Source: Burkholderiales bacterium (GTDB lineage: Bacteria > Pseudomonadota > Gammaproteobacteria > Burkholderiales > Burkholderiaceae_D). Taken from it: a stretch of 64,000 nucleotides of DNA. This document shows positions 45,046 to 55,600 of this stretch, piece after piece. The first letter of the stretch is position 1. Each line of letters begins with the position of its first letter. The position numbers were made by a program, and so were the translations under genes. The notes below the pieces were generated by a model, which was not told where the DNA came from, ran no database searches, and was given only the letters and a program-made list of their open reading frames with translations. The stretch lies in contig JACQDX010000019.1 of NCBI GenBank assembly GCA_016200895.1, forward strand, positions 1 through 64,000, written 5' to 3'.

Positions 45046-46338
45046 ATGGCATCAGCGATTTTGCCGTTTTCTACTGATATACTCATCATAGGCGCAGGCC
45101 CTGCAGGCCTGGCAGCGGCGCTGGCTGCAGCCAACCAGTCGTCCATCATCACCGTTATTGATGAAAATCAGGCACCTGGCGGACAAATCTGGCGTGGTGG
45201 CCCTGCTTCATGGAGAGACGAGCGCGCGCATGACTTGTGGCGTGCTTTGGCAAATTGCCTGAATGTGCGCATCGTGTATGGCGTGCGTATTGTTGCTACC
45301 TCTGCCGATAAGGAATTTCTACTGGAGACACCAGGTGGCGCCCAGAAATTAACATGGAATAAGTTGATTATCTGTAGCGGTGCCCGTGAGTTACTCTTGC
45401 CTTTCCCCGGCTGGACTTTACCGGGCGTTACTGGTGCCGGCGGTTTGCAAGCCTTGATCAAAGGCGGTATGCCAGTGGAAGGCAAGCGTGTCGCAGTTGC
45501 TGGTAGCGGGCCTTTGCTGCTGGCAGTGGCAGAGACAGTCATACGCGCTGGTGGCAAGGTAGTCAGCATCATTGAGACAAAAAGCAGTCAAAATTTGATA
45601 CGGTTTTTCTTGGCCTTGCTCAAGTCGCATCGCGGCAAGCTATTACAGTCGCTGAAACTGTTTTGGCAACTCAAGCGCGTACGTTATCGACACAATGCCA
45701 GGGTGATCACGGCACATGGCGAGCAGCGCTTGCTTGGCATCAGCCTGCAACAGGGTGACAAGAAAATTGACTTGAGCTGTGATTTACTGGCTTGTGGTTT
45801 CGGTTTGTTACCCAATCTGGAAATCGGCACTCTGTTGGGATGCGAAATCAGGGATGGCTGCATCGTTGTTGATACCAACCAGGCCAGTACGCGTGCCGAT
45901 GTCTGGGTGGCAGGCGAGGCTTGCGGTATAGGTGGTGTTGACAAGGCTTTGGCAGAAGGGCACATTGCCGGCTTGGCTGCAATTGGACTGGCCGCTGAGT
46001 CAGATGCTATTGCATGCCGTGCCCATGCAAGGCAATTTGCTGACTTGCTCAAGCAGAGTTTTGCAATAGATGACAGCTTACGCAAGTTATGCAAGTCAGA
46101 CACGCTGGTATGCCGCTGTGAAGATGTCAGCGCCAGGCAATTGCGCGAACATAGTGACTGGCGTACAGCAAAGCTGATGACCAGGGCAGGTATGGGCGCC
46201 TGTCAGGGGCGCATTTGTGGTGCAGCGTGTCAATTCATGTTTGGCTGGGATGCGCCGGGGCTGAGACAACCGGTTTTCCCGACAAAAACATCAACGCTCG
46301 CTGCCCTGAGTGGCGCAGCGGGTGATGTTGAAAAATGA
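45046..46338 (+). CDS. NAD(P)/FAD oxidoreductase subunit of D-hydroxyproline dehydrogenase
   Basis: The 430-residue protein is an HcnB-like pyridine nucleotide-disulphide oxidoreductase: FAD motif I-G-A-G-P-A-G-L-A near 16-24, a second dinucleotide motif V-A-G-S-G-P-L-L near 150, and a C-terminal BFD-like iron-sulphur segment C-R-C-E-D-V ... G-A-C-Q-G-R-I-C. It is the alpha subunit of the three-part dehydrogenase whose other subunits lie directly upstream. Confidence 0.87.
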   Translation: MASAILPFSTDILIIGAGPAGLAAALAAANQSSIITVIDENQAPGGQIWRGGPASWRDERAHDLWRALANCLNVRIVYGVRIVATSADKEFLLETPGGAQKLTWNKLIICSGARELLLPFPGWTLPGVTGAGGLQALIKGGMPVEGKRVAVAGSGPLLLAVAETVIRAGGKVVSIIETKSSQNLIRFFLALLKSHRGKLLQSLKLFWQLKRVRYRHNARVITAHGEQRLLGISLQQGDKKIDLSCDLLACGFGLLPNLEIGTLLGCEIRDGCIVVDTNQASTRADVWVAGEACGIGGVDKALAEGHIAGLAAIGLAAESDAIACRAHARQFADLLKQSFAIDDSLRKLCKSDTLVCRCEDVSARQLREHSDWRTAKLMTRAGMGACQGRICGAACQFMFGWDAPGLRQPVFPTKTSTLAALSGAAGDVEK

Positions 46339-46401
46339 GACTGAACAATAAGTCTGTACAAAAGACTGAACAATTAATCTAAAAAATAAGGAAAAATAAA
46401 G

Positions 46402-47832
46402 ATGAAACAACTGTATATCAATGGTAGCTGGCATGATGGCGCAAACGTAACTGTCACTCACAGCCCCTCTGACTCGAGCGAAGTGGTAGGCGAGTACGCC
46501 AGCGCAGGTGTCGAGCAGGTAGAACTGGCGATTGCCGCTGCACGCAATGCGGCAGAAGGCTGGCGTAACTCTGGTGTACAGCAAAGGGCAGATGCGCTTG
46601 ACAAGATAGGCACAGAAATCAATGAGCGTAAAGCCGAACTCGGTAGTCTGCTGGCACGCGAAGAAGGCAAGACCCTGCCAGAGGCGATAGGTGAAGTAGG
46701 CCGTGCTGCCGCTATTTTTAAATTTTTTGCGCAGGAAGCTTTGCGCATACGCGGTGACAAACTGGCTTCGGTACGCCCGGGTGTCGACGTTGATGTTACC
46801 CGCGAACCGGTAGGCGTGGTCGGCATTATTGCTCCTTGGAATTTTCCTATTGCCATTCCGGCATGGAAAGCTGCACCGGCACTGGCCTACGGCAATACGG
46901 TGATTTTGAAACCGGCAGAACTGGTGCCTGGTTGCTCTTGGGCCATGGCCGAGATCATCAGCCGTTCTGGCTTGCCTGCAGGTGTCTTCAATCTCTTGTC
47001 TGGCCCTGGGCGTATTGTTGGTGAAGCCTTGAGTAAGGACAGCAGGGTGGATGCCATCAGCTTTACTGGTTCCGTTGGTACTGGCAGCAGGGTGCTGGCA
47101 GCTTGCGCCGCACGCCGCGCCAAGGTGCAACTGGAAATGGGCGGCAAAAACCCGCTGGTGATTTTGGCAGATGCTGATCTGGATGTGGCCGTCAATGCGG
47201 CAATTCAGGGGTCTTATTTTTCTACTGGCCAGCGTTGTACCGCTTCTTCACGCCTCATCGTTGAAGAGAAAATTTACCCGGCATTTGTGGCCGCGATGAT
47301 AGATAAATTGAAGAGCCTGAAAGTAGGGCATGCCTTGCAGGCCGGTATAGATATAGGCCCAGTGGTAGACAAGTCTCAACTAGACCAGGATTTGCGCTAT
47401 ATACAGATAGCCAAAGATGAAGGTGCCAAACTTGCCTTTGGTGGTGAACGCCTGTCGCGTGATACCGATGGTTATTTCCTGAACCCGGCCTTGTTCGTTG
47501 ATTGCGACCCAGCCATGCAACATACCAGGGAAGAGATTTTTGGCCCGGTAGCGTCTGTGATTCCGGCAAAGAGCTATGAACATGCGTTGCAACTGGCAAA
47601 TGATACTGAATTTGGCCTGACAGCGGGCATTTGCACGACATCATTGAAATATGCGACTCACTTCAAGCGTCATGCGCGCGCAGGCATGGTCATGGTCAAC
47701 CTGCCTACAGCTGGGGTTGATTATCATGTTCCATTTGGCGGCAGCAAGGCATCCAGCTATGGTGCCCGTGAACAGGGTAGTGCCGCTGTGGAATTCTTTA
47801 CTACGATGAAGACCAGTTATACCGGTAGCTGA
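46402..47832 (+). CDS. 2-oxoglutarate semialdehyde dehydrogenase (ALDH family)
   Basis: NAD(P)-dependent aldehyde dehydrogenase of 476 residues. The catalytic Cys279 lies in G-Q-R-C-T-A-S-S-R, the general base E245 in L-E-M-G-G-K, and P-W-N-F-P is present. In this operon it should oxidise 2-oxoglutarate semialdehyde (2,5-dioxopentanoate) to 2-oxoglutarate, completing hydroxyproline degradation. AAGGAAAAATAAAG precedes the ATG. A clear terminator follows. Confidence 0.88.
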   Translation: MKQLYINGSWHDGANVTVTHSPSDSSEVVGEYASAGVEQVELAIAAARNAAEGWRNSGVQQRADALDKIGTEINERKAELGSLLAREEGKTLPEAIGEVGRAAAIFKFFAQEALRIRGDKLASVRPGVDVDVTREPVGVVGIIAPWNFPIAIPAWKAAPALAYGNTVILKPAELVPGCSWAMAEIISRSGLPAGVFNLLSGPGRIVGEALSKDSRVDAISFTGSVGTGSRVLAACAARRAKVQLEMGGKNPLVILADADLDVAVNAAIQGSYFSTGQRCTASSRLIVEEKIYPAFVAAMIDKLKSLKVGHALQAGIDIGPVVDKSQLDQDLRYIQIAKDEGAKLAFGGERLSRDTDGYFLNPALFVDCDPAMQHTREEIFGPVASVIPAKSYEHALQLANDTEFGLTAGICTTSLKYATHFKRHARAGMVMVNLPTAGVDYHVPFGGSKASSYGAREQGSAAVEFFTTMKTSYTGS

Positions 47833-47860
47833 TCTTTTATTCGCTCTATAACAAGTAAGA

Positions 47861-47884
47861 AAGCAGCCATTCGCTGCTTTTTTG
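47861..47884 (+). terminator. intrinsic terminator of hydroxyproline operon
   Basis: AAGCAGC and GCTGCTT form a stem around CATTC, followed by a run of T. It begins 29 bases after the ALDH stop. Confidence 0.85.
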
Positions 47885-48058
47885 CTTTTTGTGCCTGTTT
47901 TTGCCCCATTCCTCCGTTCATATCACTGTTCAAGCCGTGATTTGCGCATTCTGTCGCAAGCCCATGGAAGCGCCAGTTGTTCTTTTATAAGATGCTTACA
48001 TCGAATCACAGAACACAAAAAATTTTCAAATTCACAATTGAGCTAAAGGGAGCCCATC

Positions 48059-48424
48059 ATGACATCTAATACCACGTCAAATATCACATCCAACAAGCGC
48101 ATCGCCATCATCCTCTTGTCCATCCTGATTTTTGCCATGATAGTCATGTCATCCTTTCACGGCATGGATGTGCAGATTGATGGTGACGAGATGGATGGTA
48201 TAGGCGGCTTCTTCGGTGTTTTGTTCGGTTGCGGCATTGCTGTAGTGGCGGTGGTGCTTGCTCTTGGCCTGACCGGCATGGTGCTGGCAGGCGTGGCAAT
48301 ATTGTTATGCGTGATTTTCGCTATAGTACTGGGTTCGCTGGCACTGGCAATGCTGCCCTTGCTTTTCCCTGTATTGCTGGTGGTGGGTTTTGTAGCGTTG
48401 TTCTCACGCCGTAAAACTACTTGA
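48059..48424 (+). CDS. small multi-pass membrane protein, unknown function
   Basis: A 121-residue protein with a Thr/Asn/Ser-rich start, one membrane helix (about 14-32), a short acidic loop (I-D-G-D-E-M-D-G) and two or more very hydrophobic Val/Leu/Gly-rich helices to the C-terminal basic end. AGGGAG precedes the ATG. No family is recognised. It lies 40 bases upstream of the lipoprotein gene and may be co-transcribed with it. Confidence 0.65.
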   Translation: MTSNTTSNITSNKRIAIILLSILIFAMIVMSSFHGMDVQIDGDEMDGIGGFFGVLFGCGIAVVAVVLALGLTGMVLAGVAILLCVIFAIVLGSLALAMLPLLFPVLLVVGFVALFSRRKTT

Positions 48425-48464
48425 ACTGAATTCTGGATATACACATAGTTTGTGGAGTCAATAA

Positions 48465-49457
48465 ATGTACATGCTTGACATTGCTAATCCCGTCAAGCCA
48501 GGCAAATACAGGAAGTGTCTCACTTCCTTTTTGCTGTTGAGCTTGAGCTTACTCATCTCAGCCTGTGCAACAGGCAACAGGTTGACACCCGCGCAAGTGG
48601 AATTGTCAGGTGACGGTGGTGAAGTGAATATATTGTGGAGTGCCATACCGCGCCCAGCACCGTTGCCACCACTTGATCATGCCGCCTTGTTGCTACCGGT
48701 ACACTTTGGCAGCAGCGAGGAAAAAATATTTTACATGCAGCTTGATCTTGGTCACGCATCGACTGTTTTTTATTCCAATAAGTGGAAGGCGATTGCCGAG
48801 AAATATCAGTTCGTGAATTCTGGCGACAAGCTTGCCGCCGTTAATTTTAAACTCGGTGATATGCAGGTGCTGGCAAAAAATATTTCCATCATGCAGCGCG
48901 AAGGCGCAGGTCTTGACTGGAGCAAAGACAGCATAGAAGTAATCGGCACCATAGGTGCAGATTTGATTGATGGCAGAGTAGTGGTGCTGGACTTCAAGAA
49001 AGATATAGTTCAATTTTCCCGCGAACGTGAAGGCTTGCATTTGGCAAGTAGTAAATTCCAGCCCTTCAGTTTTTCTGGTCGCAGGATAGTCATGCCTGTT
49101 ACTTTTGATGGCGAAGAAAAAACGGTAATGTATGACAGCGGTTCCAGCGCTTTGTCCTGGATTAGTAATGAAAAAACTTTCCAGCGACTGGCAAAGCAGG
49201 ATGCCAAGCCGGTGGTTTATGCTATTCGCCCCTGGGATAAAATATTGACTGCGCATACAGTAGAAACCAGCGCAGAGGCGACAGTAGCAGGTATCAAGTT
49301 ACCTGTGAGAGAAATCAGTTATGTCCAGGACATGGGTTTTTTGCAGGAGCTAGCAATCAGCAGTCTTGGCGCAGGAGGCATGATCGGGAATAAGCTTTTC
49401 CTGGGTAAAAAGTTGATTATTGATACCCGCAAACTGGAAATAGCCCTGGAAGAATAA
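48465..49457 (+). CDS. lipoprotein with aspartic-protease-like motifs
   Basis: The 330-residue protein has a lipoprotein signal (lipobox L-I-S-A-C near residue 33). Two segments resemble the active-site strands of pepsin/retropepsin folds: M-Q-L-D-L-G-H-A-S-T-V-F in the first half, and M-Y-D-S-G-S-S-A-L-S-W in the second. G-T-I-G-A-D-L-I-D-G-R-V-V-V-L-D-F resembles the strand following the flap in such proteins. The first motif has D-L-G instead of D-T/S-G, so activity is uncertain. GGAG precedes the ATG. The assignment is by motif only. Confidence 0.6.
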   Translation: MYMLDIANPVKPGKYRKCLTSFLLLSLSLLISACATGNRLTPAQVELSGDGGEVNILWSAIPRPAPLPPLDHAALLLPVHFGSSEEKIFYMQLDLGHASTVFYSNKWKAIAEKYQFVNSGDKLAAVNFKLGDMQVLAKNISIMQREGAGLDWSKDSIEVIGTIGADLIDGRVVVLDFKKDIVQFSREREGLHLASSKFQPFSFSGRRIVMPVTFDGEEKTVMYDSGSSALSWISNEKTFQRLAKQDAKPVVYAIRPWDKILTAHTVETSAEATVAGIKLPVREISYVQDMGFLQELAISSLGAGGMIGNKLFLGKKLIIDTRKLEIALEE

Positions 49458-49481
49458 GCCCTTGTCTTGCCCCTTATCCTG

Positions 49482-50138
49482 TCATTCAGGTTTTGTGCGC
49501 AAAATGAACTGCAGCGCCTGCTCTGTCAGTTCATCTATGCTGATGCCTGAACCACGCCTATACCATTGCGCTGTCCAGTTCAGTGTGCCAAACATCAGCA
49601 ATTTGTCTATGCGCGTGGGCATGGCCCAATCCCCTGATGCATGCAGGTCTATGATGACTTTTTCCCATGCGGCTTCATACCTGTCCTTGAGGGCGATGAT
49701 ACGGGCACGTGCCGGTTTGTCGAGTGCGCGCCATTCGTACAGCAGCACAGCAATAAAATCATGCTCAGGAGCCAGCAAGGTATTCAGATGGACCTTGACC
49801 AGATGCTGAAATGCCAGTCGCGGCGGCAAATCTGCCAAAGCCAGCTTTTCTATTTCTTCCAGTGATTTTTGCATGCCTTGTTCCATCACAGCGACCAGGA
49901 TGTCTTGCTTGGTCTTGAAGTGGTAAAACCAGCTGCCGGATTGTATTCCCACTGCGGCAGCGATATCGCGTACCGTAGTGTTGTCATAACCCTTTTTTCT
50001 GAAAAGCTGTGCAGATTTCCTGATCAAATCCTGACGTATGCTTTCAGACTCGTCCAGCACAGGGCGACCGCGTTTTTTTATGGTTTCTGAACCTGGCAAC
50101 GCTTTTTCTGCCGTGTCTGTGGTAGTTTCTTTAGGCAT
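49482..50138 (-). CDS. TetR-family transcriptional regulator
   Basis: The 218-residue protein has a TetR helix-turn-helix at about 30-80 (T-V-R-D-I-A-A-A-V-G-I-Q-S-G-S-W-F-Y-H-F) and a C-terminal ligand domain. It diverges from the acyl-CoA dehydrogenase/CaiB pair, with 142 bases between, and is probably their repressor, responding to an acyl-CoA or fatty acid. This fits the many TetR proteins that control fatty acid breakdown. Confidence 0.88.
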   Translation of the reverse strand: MPKETTTDTAEKALPGSETIKKRGRPVLDESESIRQDLIRKSAQLFRKKGYDNTTVRDIAAAVGIQSGSWFYHFKTKQDILVAVMEQGMQKSLEEIEKLALADLPPRLAFQHLVKVHLNTLLAPEHDFIAVLLYEWRALDKPARARIIALKDRYEAAWEKVIIDLHASGDWAMPTRIDKLLMFGTLNWTAQWYRRGSGISIDELTEQALQFILRTKPE

Positions 50139-50280
50139 TGCTATTGGGGATAGTCTTCTAAAAAATGTAGTGGTGTGCTTTTCTGATAGCTCTTGATGGT
50201 AACCTTAAACAAAGCTGCCATCAATCAGGCCAGAAAAAATCAGGCACAAAAACCTGAGTTCATAATATAGGAGACACGAT

Positions 50281-51423
50281 ATGCAAATCAAACCACGCTG
50301 GATGACGCCCGAGCTGGAGACTTTTCGTGATGCAGTACGCCGCTTTGTTGCTGCCGAAGTGACTCCGCACCAGGAGCGCTGGAAAAAGCAGCAACATGTA
50401 GACCGCGATGTCTGGGACAAAGGCGGTGTCATGGGTATCTTGCTGGCTGACATACCTGAAGAATATGGCGGTTCTGGTGGCAGCTTTGCCCATCAATCCA
50501 TCGTGTTTGAAGAATTGACATATGCCGGTGACATGGCCTTTGGCATACACGTACATGCCATCGTCGCCCATTATATTTTGAACCAGGGGACAGAAGAGCA
50601 AAAGCAAAAATACCTGCCCAAGCTGGCCACAGGTGAAATGATCGCCGCCATCGCCATGTCTGAACCCGGTGCCGGGTCTGACCTGAAAGGCATACGCACA
50701 GCCGCCAGGCGCGATGGTGACAGTTATGTCATCAATGGTTCCAAGACTTTTATCTCCAATGGTTATATGGCCGATCTGGTGGTGGTCGTGACCAAGACTG
50801 ACCCTGAAGCTGGTGCCAAGGGTGTGTCACTGATCATGGTCGAAACCAGAGACTGTTCGGGTTACCGGGTAGGGCGCATACTGGAAAAGATAGGGCAAAA
50901 GGGCCAGGACACTTGCGAGCTGTTCTTTGATGATGTACGTGTGCCGCTGGACAGGGTACTCGGTGGCGTCGAAGGCAAGGGTTTTACCCAATTGATGACT
51001 GAGCTACCTTACGAGAGAACGATACTGGGCGTATCCGGCGTCGCTGCCATAGAGCGTGCACTGGATCTGACGATCACCCATACTCGTGAGCGCAAAGCCT
51101 TTGGTCAGGCCCTGATAGAAATGCAAAATACCCGCTTTGTACTGGCAGAGATCAAGACCGAGGCAACGATAGCCCGTACCTTCATTGACCGCTGTATAGT
51201 CGATATGATGGAAGGGCGCATGGATACCGAACTGGCATCGATGGCCAAGTACTGGATATCTGACTTGCAGTGCAAGGTCATAGACCAATGCCTGCAATTA
51301 TTTGGCGGTTATGGTTATATGCTGGAATATCCTATAGCACAAATGTATGTCGATGCGCGGGTGCAGCGCATCTATGGCGGTGCCAATGAAATCATGAAAG
51401 AAATCATTTCTCGGAACTTATAG
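50281..51423 (+). CDS. acyl-CoA dehydrogenase, long-chain type
   Basis: FAD enzyme making the first oxidation of acyl-CoA beta-oxidation, 380 residues. The C-terminal part follows the long-chain (ACADL-like) pattern: L-P-Y-E-R with probable catalytic base E245 on the inner helix, R-K-A-F-G, and a terminal I-Y-G-G-A-N-E-I-M-K-E where medium-chain enzymes have the Glu instead. GGAG precedes the ATG. It forms a pair with the CaiB-family gene 26 bases downstream. Confidence 0.9.
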   Translation: MQIKPRWMTPELETFRDAVRRFVAAEVTPHQERWKKQQHVDRDVWDKGGVMGILLADIPEEYGGSGGSFAHQSIVFEELTYAGDMAFGIHVHAIVAHYILNQGTEEQKQKYLPKLATGEMIAAIAMSEPGAGSDLKGIRTAARRDGDSYVINGSKTFISNGYMADLVVVVTKTDPEAGAKGVSLIMVETRDCSGYRVGRILEKIGQKGQDTCELFFDDVRVPLDRVLGGVEGKGFTQLMTELPYERTILGVSGVAAIERALDLTITHTRERKAFGQALIEMQNTRFVLAEIKTEATIARTFIDRCIVDMMEGRMDTELASMAKYWISDLQCKVIDQCLQLFGGYGYMLEYPIAQMYVDARVQRIYGGANEIMKEIISRNL

Positions 51424-51449
51424 CCCAGAATAAAAACGGAGAATAAAGC

Positions 51450-52601
51450 ATGGCTGGACCTTTACAGGGAATTCGCGTCATAGAAATGGTAGGGCTAGGC
51501 CCTTGTCCCTTTGCCGCCATGATGCTGGCTGATATGGGGGCAGAAGTCATACGCATAGACCGCAAGCTGGCACCAGGTGCGAATAACCCTTTCCCCATGC
51601 TGGGCACTAAATATGATGTCATGGCAAGAGGGCGGCGCTCGTTGGCGCTGGACTTGAAACAGGCAGAAGCCAAGGCCGTCTTGCTGGATCTGGTAGCCAG
51701 TGCCGATATCCTGCTGGAAGGTTTCCGGCCTGGTGTCATGGAGAGGCTGGGCCTGGGGCCGGAACTATGCCAACAACGCAATCCACGTCTGGTATATGGC
51801 CGTATTACAGGCTGGGGTCAGGATGGTCCACTGGCGCAGGCTGCAGGACATGACCTGAATTACATCGCACTCAGCGGCATGCTGCATGCCATGGGGCGGG
51901 CAGATACACCGCCAGCACCCCCTTTGAATCTGGTCGGCGATTTTGGTGGCGGTGCCATGATGCTGGCTTTTGGCGTGGTCTGCGCTGCCTTGGAAGCACG
52001 TAGTTCTGGCAAGGGGCAGGTGGTGGATGCGGCCATGGTCGAAGGCTCGGCCTTGTTGGGGGCGATGATTTATGGCTTCCGTGCTTTTGGCGCATGGTCA
52101 GATCAGCGTGGAGCGAACATGCTGGATGGCGGTGCGCATTTTTATGACACTTACGCCTGTGCTGACGGTAAATTCATATCCATAGGTGCGATAGAGCCGC
52201 AGTTTTATGCCTTGTTGCTCAAACTTGCAGGTATCACCGATCCTGCATTCAATGCACAAATGGATAGCCAGAAATGGCCGGAACTGAAGGAAAAGTGTAC
52301 GGCGCTGTTCAAGACCAAGACCCGCCAGCATTGGTGTGAATTAATGGAAGGAACAGATATCTGTTTTGCCCCGGTACTGGATATGGCAGAAGCACCTGAG
52401 CATCCGCATAATCAGGCCAGGGCCAATTTCACTGATATTGAAGGCATATTACAGCCCGCACCTGCACCACGATTCAGTAGAACCTCGCCAGAAATCAGCA
52501 GGCCGCCAGCAACACTAGGCCAGCATAGCGCAGAAATTTTGCTGGATTGGGGAATGAGCGAAGAGCGTATCGCCCATCTGAAGGAAAACCAGGTGATTTG
52601 A
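51450..52601 (+). CDS. CaiB/BaiF-family protein, alpha-methylacyl-CoA racemase-like
   Basis: Class III CoA-transferase fold protein of 383 residues. H134 in G-H-D-L-N-Y-I-A-L and D164 in V-G-D-F-G-G-G are spaced 30 apart, as the His/Asp catalytic pair of alpha-methylacyl-CoA racemase. It would interconvert (R)- and (S)-2-methylacyl-CoA so that the neighbouring dehydrogenase can act on methyl-branched or sterol-side-chain acyl-CoA. A plain CoA-transferase role cannot be excluded. Confidence 0.85.
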   Translation: MAGPLQGIRVIEMVGLGPCPFAAMMLADMGAEVIRIDRKLAPGANNPFPMLGTKYDVMARGRRSLALDLKQAEAKAVLLDLVASADILLEGFRPGVMERLGLGPELCQQRNPRLVYGRITGWGQDGPLAQAAGHDLNYIALSGMLHAMGRADTPPAPPLNLVGDFGGGAMMLAFGVVCAALEARSSGKGQVVDAAMVEGSALLGAMIYGFRAFGAWSDQRGANMLDGGAHFYDTYACADGKFISIGAIEPQFYALLLKLAGITDPAFNAQMDSQKWPELKEKCTALFKTKTRQHWCELMEGTDICFAPVLDMAEAPEHPHNQARANFTDIEGILQPAPAPRFSRTSPEISRPPATLGQHSAEILLDWGMSEERIAHLKENQVI

Positions 52602-52626
52602 GATCCTATGTGTAGCGAATTGATCG

Positions 52627-55600
52627 CTATTGCTGCTCTATCAGTTTTGCTGCTGACTCAAATTCAAACTGGTGCATGAAATGCCTGAGTTGTATCATGG
52701 CATCCGGGTTGAACTGGCTGGCAATTGCGGTTTCATTTTCTTCAAACAAGCTCTGCGCATCGGCGTCTGAAGCAGCCAGCAAGATGCGCAGCTCGGTCAC
52801 GATGTTTTTTGCCTCGGCTTCATCGATGACAACCTCTTCATGCTGGGGCAAAATTCCTGGCAATACAGTTTTTAACTCATCGAGTACGGCATTGAGCGAT
52901 TGCGCAAGCGGTTCCAGGGTTTCCAGGATAAATTCCCTTCCTTCTTCCTTGCTGAGTTTATATTCCAGTTCTGCCGCTATTTTTTGTAATTTTGTGGCTC
53001 CTATACTGCCTGCCAGTCCCTTGAGCGTATGGCTTAGTCGTTCTGCATTGCCATACTCACTAATTTGTATGAGTCTGTTTAATTCATGCAAAGTATCGGC
53101 CTGACTTTGTTCAAACCTGTGCAGCATGTTGATATAAAACTCGTGACGCCCGCCCATGTAATGCAAGCCCAGACTGGTATCGAGTTCATTGAACTGCGGG
53201 AATCCCGTGTCCTCATCATCAAATACGGTACTGGTGATCATGCTGCCGGGTACCGGCAATTCATGTTCCGTATCCATCCAGTGCGAGACTATGGCGAACA
53301 AGGCGTCGGGTTGTATAGGCTTGGTCAGATAATCCTGCATGCCTTCACGCATGCAGCGCTCACGGATATCACCGACGGCATGCGCAGTCAAGGCGATGAT
53401 GGGCGTGTCATCCAGACGAGCATCTTGCCTGATCTTTGCCGCAGCTTCATGACCATCCATGATAGGCATTTGTAAATCCATGAATATCATGGCGTAATAT
53501 CCCGGTTCGTTTGCCATGATCAGACGTACCGCTTCTTCGCCATTGTCGGCAACATCAGCAGTAATGCCTACCATGCTTAGCAATTCTATGGCGATTTGCT
53601 GATTGACGGGATTGTCTTCCGCCAGCAAGACGCGGCGGCCAGCATGGTTTTGTGCAGAGATATTGGCACTATGTGCATTACGCGATTCCAGGCGTGCTTC
53701 TGGTTCACCGTGTAAAGTTAAATCTATTTCAAGTGGCAAGGTGAATGAAAATGTCGAACCCTGATTCTCTTGACTGTACACTTCAATTTGCCCGCCCATC
53801 AATTCCACCAGGCGACGTGAGATTGATAAACCCAGGCCTGTCCCTCCGTACTTGCGGGTAGTTGAACCATCGGCCTGGGTAAAAGGCTGGAACAGGTTTT
53901 GCTGCTGCTTGGCAGACATGCCTATGCCGGTATCGCGCACCGAGAATGTCAGATCAGTGGTTGTAGATGTTGTTGGCGGCCTGCTGACACTGAGTTCTAT
54001 TTCACCACCGCCAGGGGTAAATTTGATGGAATTATTGACCAGGTTGGTCAATACCTGCCCCAGCCGCAGCGGGTCGCCACGCAAGCGTGCAGGTACTTCC
54101 TCAGCAATTTGTACGATATAGGCTATTTGTTTTTCTATGGCTTTCTGGCTGGTAAGGGTGGACACGCTATTGAGCACATCCTTGATGGAAAATGAAATAT
54201 TTTCCACATCCAGCATGCCAGCTTCTATCTTGGAAAAATCCAGTATGTCATTGATGATACCCAGCAGCGATTCACCAGCATGATGGATTTTGCTGACATA
54301 GTCGTATTGCTTCGGTGTCAGCCTGGTTTGCAGCGCAAGATGAGCCAGGCCTATGACGGCATTCATGGGCGTGCGTATTTCATGGCTCATATTCGCCAGG
54401 AATTCACTTTTCAATCTTGTCGCATCTTCCGCTTTCTTGCGCGCCTGCCTTTCCGTCATGCTGGCAGATTCCAGTTGCTGCTGGGTCAGGCGCAGTTCAC
54501 GATAGGCATTGGCATTGTCGAGCGCAATCGCGCCATAAGAGCACAGCGTGCGAAAGATCAGGCATTCTCTTTCACCATAGGCATATTCACGCGGCGTCTG
54601 TATGCTCATTACGCCAAGGATGCGCTCACCTATGCTGAGTGGGGCAAATAGCAGACTCAGGGTTTCCAGCGTATCTGGAACGACGGGGAAATCATTATCT
54701 GGCCGCAATTCCAGCTTGATTTCCCGCCTTTCGCGCACACAGCGTGCACTGGATGCACGTTCATCTGTCAGTGCGACTTCATGGTAGGGGTGCGGCAAGT
54801 TTTCTTCTATGCCAAATGCCTGCGTCAGCATCTGTCCATCTGGTGACAGCATGTAGATGATGAAGGTGGTCGCATCCAATAAATCTTTGAGATGAAAATG
54901 GATGGCTTCAAAAACTGCTTCAGGCTCCAGGTTTGAGGTGATTTGCTGGCCTATACGGCCCAGACGTTCCAGGGTGGCACCTGCCTCTTGCAAAGTCGCT
55001 GCCCGGCGGGCTTCTGATACGGCTACCAGCCTGTGTTGCTCAGCCTCGGCACGTATCAATTCGGTTTCATGCCTGACCTGTGCCATGGCGGTGCGGTTAT
55101 TTGCCTGTTTTTTACTTTCGCGCTGCTCTGCAGTAATGGCTTGTCGGGCGTACAGCAAGGCTTTATTGCTGTCGCCCACATCGGCCCAGGCATCGCTCAA
55201 CGCCATCAGTAATTCTGTGCTGGCTTGCCAGCCTTCAGTCAGTTCTCCTGTTTGTAGGGATTCTTCCAGATAGTGGATGATGGCATTCGGCGCATCCATT
55301 TTTTCTGGCATGGTGATGATATGACGCGCATGTATCTCGGCCAGCGTCTGGTTCAGGGTGACGCCAAGCGCAGTGAACTGGTGCTGGTGTATCAGCGATT
55401 TGGCTTCAGCAATGGCTGCCAATGCAGCGTCGGCCTGGCCCGATACTGACAATGCCCTTGCATAACGTATCAGTGCCTGAGGCAAGTCATCCATGGAGTG
55501 GGCAGCGCGAAACAGGTCGATTGCTTCACTAAAAGCAGTGACGGCCTTGTCGATTTCACCCTGCATGAGCAGGCATTCTGCCAGTTCAGCATGAACGATG

